A stretch of 5,403 nt of DNA from Kiritimatiellia bacterium (GCA_017457555.1 JAFTHG010000273.1:1-5403), one strand, 5' to 3'; positions 1-5,403 are shown, numbered from the stretch's first letter. The notes: generated from the letters alone by a model not told the origin. Program-made: numbers and translations.

Positions 1-6
1 GTTATC

Positions 7-37
7 ATAGAGGGGTGCACCCCCGGCTACCCTCTAT
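7..37. repeat. Inverted repeat enclosing a perfect 12-bp palindrome
   Basis: The arms ATAGAGGG (7-14) and CCCTCTAT (30-37) are exact reverse complements, 8 bp each, separated by 15 bases. GGGGTGCACCCC (12-23) is itself a perfect palindrome that overlaps the left arm, so two alternative foldings are possible. There is no T-run after either arm, so a standard intrinsic terminator is not supported. It could be a REP-like element or a protein-binding site; the sequence alone does not decide. Confidence 0.6.
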
Positions 38-65
38 CGCCCTCCGGGACGGATACACCTGGATG

Positions 66-101
66 CTCTAGAGCTTCTAAAATCTCTAGGTCTTCTAGCA
101 A
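66..101. repeat. Four 9-bp degenerate tandem units (TCTAG type)
   Basis: TCTA occurs at 67, 76, 85 and 94, exactly 9 bp apart, giving four consecutive units of consensus YTCTARRNN. Read on the minus strand, the units are YTAGARNNY, which in one frame would encode a Leu-Glu-x tripeptide four times. No convincing gene surrounds this, so it is annotated as a short tandem repeat. Confidence 0.65.
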
Positions 102-108
102 AAGCTCC

Positions 109-149
109 CTGCCATCCCATAAAATCCAAAGGCTCCCACCGCTGAAAGG
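109..149. repeat. Diverged direct repeat, left copy
   Basis: This copy shares three ordered blocks with 198-237: CTGCCATCCC (109-118 and 198-207), GGCTCC (131-136 and 218-223) and CTGAAAGG (142-149 and 230-237). The offsets are 89, 87 and 88 bp, so the copies differ by small indels. The pattern suggests an old duplication of about 88 bp, or two members of an intergenic repeat family. Confidence 0.5.
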
Positions 150-164
150 GCAGCCCATCACCTC

Positions 165-209
165 TCATCCCTTTTATCCCTATCATCCCTGAAATCGCTG
201 CCATCCCGT
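165..209. repeat. Five 9-bp degenerate tandem units (TCATCCCTG type)
   Basis: ATCCC occurs at 167, 176, 185 and 203, and the position between (194) holds ATCGC, so five consecutive 9-bp units run from 165 to 209. The unit consensus is TCATCCCTG with mismatches. The register is the same as the TCTAG tract further left (66 and 165 differ by exactly 11 units of 9 bp), although the sequence between the tracts does not keep perfect phase. Confidence 0.6.
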
Positions 210-237
210 GAAAAAGCGGCTCCTCAGCCCTGAAAGG
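198..237. repeat. Diverged direct repeat, right copy
   Basis: This is the partner of 109-149, with the same three blocks in the same order. Its first block overlaps the last units of the ATCCC 9-bp tract. Confidence 0.5.
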
Positions 238-247
238 CGGCAGAAGC

Positions 248-267
248 GCGATAGGTATCGCCGCGAT
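248..267. promoter_or_regulatory. GCGAT palindrome cluster, operator-like
   Basis: GCGATA (248-253), TATCGC (256-261) and GCGAT (263-267) form two overlapping palindromes: GCGATA-GG-TATCGC, and ATCGC-C-GCGAT sharing the middle arm. The cluster lies about 78 bases upstream of the phosphatase ATG. The symmetry would suit a dimeric DNA-binding protein or a small hairpin. The regulatory role is inferred; no regulator family is recognised. Confidence 0.25.
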
Positions 268-330
268 TTTCTCGCACGCTTTGTCTGTCCCTTTGTCGCT
301 TTCAGGCGTGTCAGTGGGGGTGAGATGTGT

Positions 331-336
331 TAAACT
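331..336 (+). promoter_or_regulatory. -10-like box directly before the phosphatase start
   Basis: TAAACT sits 8 bases before the ATG at 345, and no Shine-Dalgarno sequence lies between them. If it is a sigma-70-type -10 box, transcription would begin at or next to the start codon, giving a leaderless mRNA. No good -35 hexamer at the usual 17-bp spacing was found. A TATTAT that overlaps the ATG (341-346) is a weaker alternative. Confidence 0.35.
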
Positions 337-344
337 ACCCTATT

Positions 345-974
345 ATGAAAGCGATTAAAGGTGTGGTTTTTGATTTCGGCGGTGTTATTTCCGCCGCACA
401 GGCAACCGATTTTTGGGAGAAAGCCTATGCGCTTACCGGGTGGGATCGGGAGACGATTTGGTCCGGTTGGCGGAGACATCGGTGGCTATTGGACGCAGAT
501 TTCGTCACACCTCAGGGGTTGTACTATCTGATTGGGAAGGATTTGGGGCAGACACTCAGCGGTGCAACGCTGGATGAGCTGGCGCAGCGGGATTATGATT
601 CGTGGGCAGTGCCCAATCCTGCAACGCTCGCGTGGGCCCAATCGCTCAAGGCCAGCGGTTTGAAAATCGGCATTTTGACGAATATGCCCACCTCGTTCAT
701 CCCGTGGTTTAATCGGGCGGCGGCTGACTTTCGCGCGCTGGCAGATGCTGAGGTGATTTCGGGCGCAGAACATCTCGTCAAACCCGATCCCGCCATTTAC
801 GCATTGATGGCTGAACGGATGGGGTTAATGCCGGAAACACTCTGCTTTTTGGATGATACACTCGCTAATGTCACGGCGGCGCAGACGTGCGGATGGCAGG
901 CGATTCACTTTACCAGTTTGTCCGCAGCACAAACCGCATGGGCAGCCCTTTGCGCGCAACAGGAAGAAGTATGA
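345..974 (+). CDS. HAD-superfamily hydrolase (probable sugar-phosphate or nucleotide phosphatase, subfamily IA-like)
   Basis: This is a 209-residue cytosolic haloacid dehalogenase-like hydrolase, probably a phosphatase acting on a small phosphorylated metabolite. Motif I is D10-F-G-G-V, with D10 as the nucleophile. The usual second Asp is replaced by Gly, as is common in the YihX/epoxide-hydrolase-N-terminal-like branch. Motif II is T112 in ILTNMP, motif III is K146 in VKPDP, and motif IV is D170-D171 in FLDDT, so all catalytic positions are present. Residues 15-90 form the helical cap expected of type I HADs. The ATG at 345 is preferred over an in-frame GTG at 327, because the family begins just before the first beta strand and the GTG overlaps the -10-like box. 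The stop overlaps the next start (ATGA), so the gene is coupled to the membrane protein downstream. The substrate cannot be told from the sequence. Confidence 0.9.
   Translation: MKAIKGVVFDFGGVISAAQATDFWEKAYALTGWDRETIWSGWRRHRWLLDADFVTPQGLYYLIGKDLGQTLSGATLDELAQRDYDSWAVPNPATLAWAQSLKASGLKIGILTNMPTSFIPWFNRAAADFRALADAEVISGAEHLVKPDPAIYALMAERMGLMPETLCFLDDTLANVTAAQTCGWQAIHFTSLSAAQTAWAALCAQQEEV
961..970 (+). promoter_or_regulatory. Shine-Dalgarno sequence inside the end of the phosphatase gene
   Basis: AGGAAG (961-966) lies a few bases before the ATG at 971 and supports that start over upstream in-frame codons at 887 onward, which read through phosphatase sequence in another frame. It is the only recognisable ribosome binding site before any of the three plus-strand genes, which fits its being the only clearly operon-internal start. 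Confidence 0.5.
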
Positions 975-2854
975 AACGTCACGCCACTCCCACGACTCCT
1001 TCTTCTACTCAGAAGCGCCCCCGTAATCTCATCACGATACAGATTAAGGATGAGGAAAACTCTCCTTCTCCTATTCAGAAGTGCCGCCGTGTTTTCTTCC
1101 GGAATCCTGCATTGCAACGTCTGATGGCGTGGCTTTCACAGGGGCTTTTGCCGATTACGCTGGGCATTCTCTTTTTAATTCAGCTCCCGTTACTGATGAA
1201 ATTGGGCGGCCGTGCGCTCTGTTATGCCGATTGGCACGGTGTGATGGAGGCCCTGACTCGCCCTGTGCCGGGCGGTTTGCTCCAGTGGTGCGGCGATTAC
1301 TGCGCGGTACTCTTCCACTGGCCATGGTTGGGTGCGCTCATCTTTCTTGCCCTGAATGGTGCGGTTTATGGGATTGGTCGGAAGTGGGCCCGCCTCTCTC
1401 CGCTGGTGGCTTTTGTGCCATCGATTCAGGTGTTACTGCAGCTCACCTACTGCGGATTCAGCGTTTGGATTTTCAGTAATGCCGCCTTTCCGCAGTGTTA
1501 TCTTCTGGAATGGGCTGCGGCGCTTCTGGCTTTGGGCGCAATAAAACGCTTTGGTGCCGCAGGATTACTGGTTTCGCTCCTCTATCCATGGATGGGACTG
1601 ACGCTGCTTTTCGGCATTGTGGGAGCGGCATTTCTGCCCAAACGTCCGCTTTTGGAGCGTCTGCTTTGCGTATTGATTCCCATTCTCTGGGTCGTTGGCT
1701 GGAAGATGGGATGTTATGCCGACCCCTCATGGGTGAATCTGCTTAACACACAGACGTGGCTTCTCTTTGAAGAAAATGCGCGGATGTGGGATGTTTTGGC
1801 GGGGCTGGCGCTCGTGATGGTCTTTGGTGAGGGGGCGATCCGGCCCAAAATGGCGCAGATCTGGCTCCGTTGGCCGCGCCTTTCACCGCTCTTACCGCTG
1901 CTGGTGACGCTCCTGATGATCGGTTTGACCACCCTTCTTTTTGACCCCTTGATTCTCTACAGCATTCTGGCGTGCGAACGGAATTTGCGGTATGGTGATG
2001 GTCAGGCGGCGCTTGCTTTGCCGGAAAAGGAGATTATCGGCCATCGGATGTTGTCAGCCTACTACATTCATGCTGCGTGGCGTGCCGGTAAACTGGAGGA
2101 AAAACTCTTTGATATGCCGTGGACTGTGTCGCACCAGACCTCCACAATCGACACGATGAGTTTGGATGGTTACTGGCTGCTTTACCACTATGGCATTGTG
2201 CAATTAGCGCGACGGTGGTGTTATGAAAATGTCATCAAACTGGGTTGGAATGGCGACAACTACGCGCTCTTAACCAAAATCGCCATCGTCTGCAACGAAA
2301 TGCCCCTGGCCAAACGTTATGCCGAGCAATTGAAGCGCATTCCCCTGCGGCGAAGTGAGGCGGAAACGTATCTCTCTTACATCGCCGGCTCGCCGATTCC
2401 AAAGAGCGACGAACTCTGGCGTATTGCCGATCTGCATCTGCGTTTGGCCGCCGATACAGGCTCACCGACCTTTGAAGGCGGTAAAAAACTGGAAGAAGGC
2501 ATTTATAATCGCTACGCAGTTTTGAAGAATGGCAGCCGGGAGATGGTGGCACTCTATCTCTGTTCGTCGCTCCTTTTGCAAGATACCACGGCCTTTACCG
2601 AAAACTTTGACGTCATCCTGCAAGTCTGGCCGCAACGGCCACTGCCGCGCGTCTTCCAACAAGCCTTGCTGGCCGCAGCGGCGACGCTGCCACCTGACAA
2701 ACAACCTCGCCTGACAGCAGACCTCTTTACGCCCGGCATGGTCGAAGCCTTTCAGGCTTTTCAGCGAGAAGCCCCGACAGCCGATCCGACGAATCCCACT
2801 TTCCGTAAGCGATTTGGTAAATCTTACTGGTATTATGCCACATTTCTTCAGTAA
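971..2854 (+). CDS. DUF6057-like polytopic membrane protein
   Basis: The 627-residue product has three parts. Residues 1-50 are a basic, Ser/Pro/Lys-rich cytoplasmic-type tail. Residues about 55-330 contain roughly eight hydrophobic segments (near 57-77, 113-135, 144-169, 177-191, 196-221, 230-245, 274-288 and 305-331). Residues about 335-627 are a soluble, mostly helical domain. That domain resembles DUF6057 proteins from Bacteroidota and relatives in its AYY-IHAAWRAGKLEEKLF start, the LLYHYGIVQLARRWCYE segment, a TPR-like LLTKIAIVCNEMPLAKRY repeat, and the closing RFGKSYWYYATF. The family assignment is from memory of these patterns, not a search. The function of the family is unknown; a membrane-anchored scaffold is one inference. 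An in-frame ORF extends upstream to 887 but lies within the phosphatase, so the ATG at 971 with its Shine-Dalgarno is used. It overlaps the phosphatase stop by ATGA, which implies translational coupling. Confidence 0.8.
   Translation: MKRHATPTTPSSTQKRPRNLITIQIKDEENSPSPIQKCRRVFFRNPALQRLMAWLSQGLLPITLGILFLIQLPLLMKLGGRALCYADWHGVMEALTRPVPGGLLQWCGDYCAVLFHWPWLGALIFLALNGAVYGIGRKWARLSPLVAFVPSIQVLLQLTYCGFSVWIFSNAAFPQCYLLEWAAALLALGAIKRFGAAGLLVSLLYPWMGLTLLFGIVGAAFLPKRPLLERLLCVLIPILWVVGWKMGCYADPSWVNLLNTQTWLLFEENARMWDVLAGLALVMVFGEGAIRPKMAQIWLRWPRLSPLLPLLVTLLMIGLTTLLFDPLILYSILACERNLRYGDGQAALALPEKEIIGHRMLSAYYIHAAWRAGKLEEKLFDMPWTVSHQTSTIDTMSLDGYWLLYHYGIVQLARRWCYENVIKLGWNGDNYALLTKIAIVCNEMPLAKRYAEQLKRIPLRRSEAETYLSYIAGSPIPKSDELWRIADLHLRLAADTGSPTFEGGKKLEEGIYNRYAVLKNGSREMVALYLCSSLLLQDTTAFTENFDVILQVWPQRPLPRVFQQALLAAAATLPPDKQPRLTADLFTPGMVEAFQAFQREAPTADPTNPTFRKRFGKSYWYYATFLQ
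996..1088 (+). repeat. In-frame direct repeat in the membrane-protein N-terminal tail
   Basis: A pyrimidine-rich stretch of about 25 bp at 996-1020 recurs at 1062-1088 with few mismatches (both contain CTCCTTCT, then CTAYTCAGAAG). The offset is 66 bp, a multiple of three, so the protein carries TPSSTQKRPR and SPSPIQKCRR in the cytoplasmic tail. This looks like a small duplication within a poorly constrained linker. No function is claimed. Confidence 0.55.
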
Positions 2855-2872
2855 TCCGGAGCCGCCTTGTGA

Positions 2873-2883
2873 TAGACTATAGT
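2873..2883 (+). promoter_or_regulatory. -10-like boxes before the third plus-strand gene
   Basis: TAGACT (2873-2878) and the overlapping TATAGT (2878-2883) lie 10 and 5 bases before the ATG at 2889, and there is no Shine-Dalgarno sequence in the 34-base gap after the membrane-protein stop. TTGTGA just upstream (2867-2872) is too close to serve as a normal -35. The arrangement mirrors the phosphatase start and again suggests a leaderless or near-leaderless transcript. It would let this gene be expressed on its own as well as by read-through from the operon. Confidence 0.35.
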
Positions 2884-2888
2884 GCGTA

Positions 2889-3584
2889 ATGAAGAAACCG
2901 ACTCCCACTGAATTTGACTTTGTGTATGCCGTCCGCAATACGGAGATTCTCCACGCTCCGCAGCGGATTCTCGATCCTTTTAATCAAACATCCATCGAAT
3001 ACACGCTCTTAACGCAGCCGATGGACAATCCGCATCAGACCTGTATCCGAGAAGGAACCTTGCAGACCTTCCCGCCCCATTTGCTCTTGCCGGGCAATCT
3101 TTCCACACAGGAATTGGAAGGTTTTGGCCCCGAAGCCGAAAAATATCTCAACTTTTTGCAGACGCGTGCCTCGCAAATCCGTATCTTACGTTACTCCTAT
3201 CGGCTGCGCCGGGAAACCTATCGCGAAACGATTGTGAACGAACCGCTGGCGTTAGTGCGCGATCAAGCCAAGGAACGTCACGAGCAACGCCCCAATCCTT
3301 ACGCCGCATTGGTGCAAGGTGTGGACGAACCCTGGGATGTCTGCTTATTGCATCTCTTTATGAAGTTGGTGCAAGCTTCTGTGCCCAAGGCTCTGGATGC
3401 CCTTGATCGTCGCGCAAAGGATCAATTCAAAGAGCACCTTCCCCAAGACAACCGGCAGGAAATCGAGCGCGCCTTCGCTGCAGCGCGTCAGGATACCACG
3501 CTCATTCCGCAGTTGGGCAAGCTGTTAAAGGAAAAGGGTCTCTTTGAAGTCTATCAAGATCGCTTCTTTGCATTATTGGATTAA
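2889..3584 (+). CDS. Unrecognised soluble protein, possibly a conserved PVC-group hypothetical
   Basis: I do not recognise a named family for this 231-residue protein. It has no signal peptide or membrane segment and should be cytosolic. The first third is mixed beta/charged (FDFVYAVRNTEILHAPQ, then IEYTLLTQPMD and the CIREGTLQTFPPHLLLP segment). A helical region follows from about 74 (LEGFGPEAEKYLNFLQ), with a strongly basic stretch at 98-113 (RILRYSYRLRRETYRE). A short GVDEPWDVCLLHLFMKL segment at 144-160 is the most motif-like part. The C-terminus (165-231) is charged and helical. The general pattern reminds me of conserved hypothetical proteins in Verrucomicrobia-like genomes, but this is a weak recollection. 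The ATG at 2889 is the first in frame, follows the membrane-protein stop by 34 bases, and sits behind a -10-like box. The gene ends at the convergent terminator. Confidence 0.8.
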   Translation: MKKPTPTEFDFVYAVRNTEILHAPQRILDPFNQTSIEYTLLTQPMDNPHQTCIREGTLQTFPPHLLLPGNLSTQELEGFGPEAEKYLNFLQTRASQIRILRYSYRLRRETYRETIVNEPLALVRDQAKERHEQRPNPYAALVQGVDEPWDVCLLHLFMKLVQASVPKALDALDRRAKDQFKEHLPQDNRQEIERAFAAARQDTTLIPQLGKLLKEKGLFEVYQDRFFALLD

Positions 3585-3613
3585 TCGCTGTAAAAGCCGC
3601 GAGCAGTGTATAA

Positions 3614-3639
3614 AAAAGGCACGGGAAACCGTGCCTTTT
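3614..3639. terminator. Bidirectional intrinsic terminator between convergent genes
   Basis: AAAAGGCACGG (3614-3624) pairs perfectly with CCGTGCCTTTT (3629-3639) around a GAAA tetraloop (3625-3628), an 11-bp stem. On the plus strand the stem is followed by a U-rich tail (TTTTCTGTTTT, 3636-3646) and ends the unrecognised gene's transcript 30 bases after its stop. On the minus strand the tail is six Us (complement of 3612-3617), so the same hairpin ends transcription of the Ig/lamin-tail protein gene, whose stop lies 24 bases away. It closes both convergent units. Confidence 0.9.
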
Positions 3640-3662
3640 CTGTTTTATCAGCGGAAATATCG

Positions 3663-5403
3663 TCACCGCAATGAGAAGATAATCCCTTTCACAGGCGGCG
3701 CTTCCCAGATTAAAATATTCTCGGCAGTTGAAGCATAGGTGCCGGAAAGCGTGCGGCAAGAGGCCCAAATGCGCCGCGAAGTAGCCTTGGTCAATAGATA
3801 CGGCGCGTAGTTAAATTGGCTCACACTGTCCGTTTTTTGAAGGGTAAAGGTATCTAATAACTGGATTTCCTCCACCTTTGTCCACGCATCATAGAGCGGA
3901 TCCAACGTGGGAAGATCCGCTGTCACGGAAGTAACTTCAAGCGCTGTGAGAGAATCTTCTGCCAGACGGACCACCGCATTGGTTTGCGGCGTGAGGGTGT
4001 TACGCACTTCTGAACCCTGCAACAACGTGAGATCCCAGTCGGCAGTGAAGTTCAGCGCAGTCTTTTTAGAGGTAATCACCGTGTCACGGCAATCGCTTGG
4101 CAGATAAGATGCGTGAGCCACTACCAGATCTTCTCCGGGAGCAATGATATAAGGATAGGTCACATTTCCCTCGGCATCCGTTTCAGAAAAATCCCACGTC
4201 CGCGTGGTGCCGGTGTCGCGTTTCACTGCTTGCAGCACGTAATTGCCGCGCAACTGAATAGGTTTGGTGGTGGTATTGGTGAGGGCGATAGCCTTTGATG
4301 TGGTTAAGCCTGCGCCGGATTTGGTCCACAGAACGCGGGTAAGATAGAGTCCAGGGTCTAATAATCCATTCACCGCATTGGCGACATACACCTTGACTTG
4401 GCCCGAAATATCGGATTCATTCTCCGGCCAAGTGAACTGAAGCAGTTTCCATTTGGCGAAGTGTTCAATCGAAGCAAAGCCCGGAAAATCCTGCATCTCA
4501 ACCCTAAAGGTATCCGATTTGTACTTGGTCGTGCTCCCATTCTCTGCGATATAATCTGCCGAGAGCGAACACTCCAGAACCGTTCCGGAGGGCATTCCCG
4601 AAACGGTGTATTGCCGCAATTGTGCCGTAGCCCCAAACGTTTCTGTGAGAAGCGTCTGGTCTACCGTGGTTATCAAATTGATATAACGCGGAGGTGTTGA
4701 CGCCTTTACGCGGAAACGCAGCGCCGTATACTCCGCAGGTTTTAACGCTCCCACCAGATAATAGCTCCCTAAAAAGAGGCATCCTTTCCACGAGGTCGCG
4801 TCTGTTTTGAGAACGGCAAAGGACTTACACTCGCCAAAAACCTCTGCCGAACAGGATGTAATGCGGAAACCATTGGTGTATTGGGTGAGGTCATAGACAT
4901 CCTTACTCACCCAGAAGCCCGATTCATCCTGTTCCCAATCCGGTGCCAAAACAATGTCATAGGTCGTGCTTTTAGGGCTTACCGCCACGGAAAGTGTATA
5001 CGAAACCGGTGAAGCACCGGTGGCAAGCTTCCACGACAGGTCAAAGGAATCGCGCCCGACATTCTGTGTTTCAATATCCGTAGGCTTCGCATAGGGGGAA
5101 ACTGTGATGGTGGTTTCAACGGTTTTCTGATTGCCTTGACTGTCCTGAACCGTCACTTTCACCGGATAATCGCCACTGACAGAGGGCGCTGTGAACGTAG
5201 TAGACAGCGGTACTACCGGATTAATAAAGTCAAGCGTTTCACCATTGAAAGTAATCTGTGCCAACGTATAATGGCCATTGCCGCCTTTAATCGCATTGAG
5301 GGCGCAGATAAATGTGGAGCCTACCGAGACAGTATTCGGCGTTTCAATTTCAACTGTAAGCTCCGGCAGGGTGCTTATCCACGCGATTGAGGCGATTTCA
5401 TAA
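3663..5403 (-). CDS. Large modular secreted-type protein with Ig/PKD, FN3 and lamin-tail-like domains, N-terminus off the window
   Basis: At least 579 residues are visible; the frame is open to the right edge, so the start and any signal peptide lie beyond 5403. The TTG codon at 5262-5264 is an internal Leu, not the start: it sits inside GGNGHYTLAQITFNG, and the preceding 46 codons read as continuous beta-rich protein. Counting from the edge, residues about 14-101 form an Ig/PKD-like domain (ending GDYPVKVTVQDSQGNQKTV). Residues 105-145 start an FN3-like domain (DSFDLSWKLATGASPVSYTLSV). Residues 150-330 are a beta-rich region of no named family. About 353-470 resembles a lamin-tail domain (SKAIALTNTTTKPIQLRGNYVLQ, IIAPGEDLVVA, NFTADWDLTLLQGSEV). 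The end is further beta-rich sequence with no PEP-CTERM, LPXTG or type IX sorting signal. It probably acts outside the cytoplasm as an adhesin-like protein or the tail of a secreted enzyme; any catalytic domain would be in the missing part. Domain calls are by eye. Confidence 0.85.
   Translation of the reverse strand, partial: YEIASIAWISTLPELTVEIETPNTVSVGSTFICALNAIKGGNGHYTLAQITFNGETLDFINPVVPLSTTFTAPSVSGDYPVKVTVQDSQGNQKTVETTITVSPYAKPTDIETQNVGRDSFDLSWKLATGASPVSYTLSVAVSPKSTTYDIVLAPDWEQDESGFWVSKDVYDLTQYTNGFRITSCSAEVFGECKSFAVLKTDATSWKGCLFLGSYYLVGALKPAEYTALRFRVKASTPPRYINLITTVDQTLLTETFGATAQLRQYTVSGMPSGTVLECSLSADYIAENGSTTKYKSDTFRVEMQDFPGFASIEHFAKWKLLQFTWPENESDISGQVKVYVANAVNGLLDPGLYLTRVLWTKSGAGLTTSKAIALTNTTTKPIQLRGNYVLQAVKRDTGTTRTWDFSETDAEGNVTYPYIIAPGEDLVVAHASYLPSDCRDTVITSKKTALNFTADWDLTLLQGSEVRNTLTPQTNAVVRLAEDSLTALEVTSVTADLPTLDPLYDAWTKVEEIQLLDTFTLQKTDSVSQFNYAPYLLTKATSRRIWASCRTLSGTYASTAENILIWEAPPVKGIIFSLR

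Larger units (their letters stand above)
1..344. other. Gene-free, repeat-structured intergenic region
   Basis: No reading frame here looks like a conserved protein. The open frames that exist (for example minus-strand frames ending at 27-29 and 34-36, and a plus-strand frame running from the left edge to a TGA at 190-192) are short, overlap each other, and follow the repeat periodicity. The stretch contains an inverted repeat with a perfect 12-bp palindrome (7-37), a 9-bp periodic TCTAG tract (66-101), a 9-bp periodic ATCCC tract (165-209), a diverged direct repeat (109-149 and 198-237), a GCGAT palindrome cluster (248-267) and the probable promoter of the downstream gene. It is best read as a non-coding spacer, possibly a dispersed intergenic repeat element. 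What lies left of position 1 is unknown. Confidence 0.7.

Noticed and set aside
1..192. Plus-strand open frame from the left edge to the TGA at 190-192, as the end of an upstream gene
   Set aside because: Its translation is Ser/Pro/His-rich and follows the 9-bp repeats; it has no recognisable protein character, so a gene end is not supported.
66..209. CRISPR array
   Set aside because: The units are only 9 bp, degenerate and directly adjacent, with no unique spacers and no cas genes nearby.
327..344. In-frame GTG start for the phosphatase at 327
   Set aside because: It would add MLNYPI before a canonical HAD N-terminus and would overlap the TAAACT box; no ribosome site precedes it.
887..970. 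Upstream extension of the membrane-protein frame
   Set aside because: It lies entirely inside the phosphatase C-terminal coding region, whose HAD motifs are intact; the ATG at 971 has a Shine-Dalgarno and the ATGA overlap.
2235..2938. Minus-strand open frames opposite the membrane protein
   Set aside because: Their Arg/Ser/Cys-rich, low-complexity translations are typical antisense shadows, and the plus-strand frame has clear family features.
5262..5264. TTG start of the minus-strand protein
   Set aside because: The frame stays open to the window edge with protein-like beta-rich sequence, and the TTG is in the middle of an Ig-like domain.

Overview
The window looks like chromosomal DNA of a moderately GC-rich bacterium, most likely from the PVC group (Verrucomicrobiota or Lentisphaerota-like). 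This placement is an inference. It rests on the DUF6057-like membrane protein, an unrecognised conserved-looking protein of PVC flavour, a large secreted-type Ig/FN3/lamin-tail protein, and starts without Shine-Dalgarno sequences next to -10-like boxes. No mobile element, CRISPR array, rRNA or tRNA was seen.

Layout: positions 1-344 hold no convincing gene. They are filled with short structured repeats: a hairpin-capable inverted repeat with a perfect GGGGTGCACCCC palindrome, two tracts with exact 9-bp periodicity, a diverged direct repeat of about 40 bp at an offset of 87-89 bp, and a triple GCGAT palindrome cluster. On the plus strand follow a HAD-superfamily phosphatase (345-974), a DUF6057-like polytopic membrane protein with a helical C-terminal domain (971-2854) and an unrecognised 231-residue soluble protein (2889-3584). 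The first two genes overlap by ATGA and are almost certainly co-transcribed and translationally coupled. The third starts 34 bases downstream behind its own promoter-like sequence.

The plus-strand cluster converges on a minus-strand gene that enters from the right edge (3663-5403, N-terminus missing). A strong 11-bp hairpin with U-rich tails on both strands lies between them (3614-3639) and should stop transcription from both sides. The minus-strand protein is a modular, extracellular-looking protein with Ig/PKD-like, FN3-like and probable lamin-tail-like domains. It is visibly less GC-rich than the plus-strand genes.

I see no clear new defence system or biosynthetic system. The most unusual parts are the repeat-structured 5' intergenic region, the leaderless-type gene starts, and the two proteins of unknown function.
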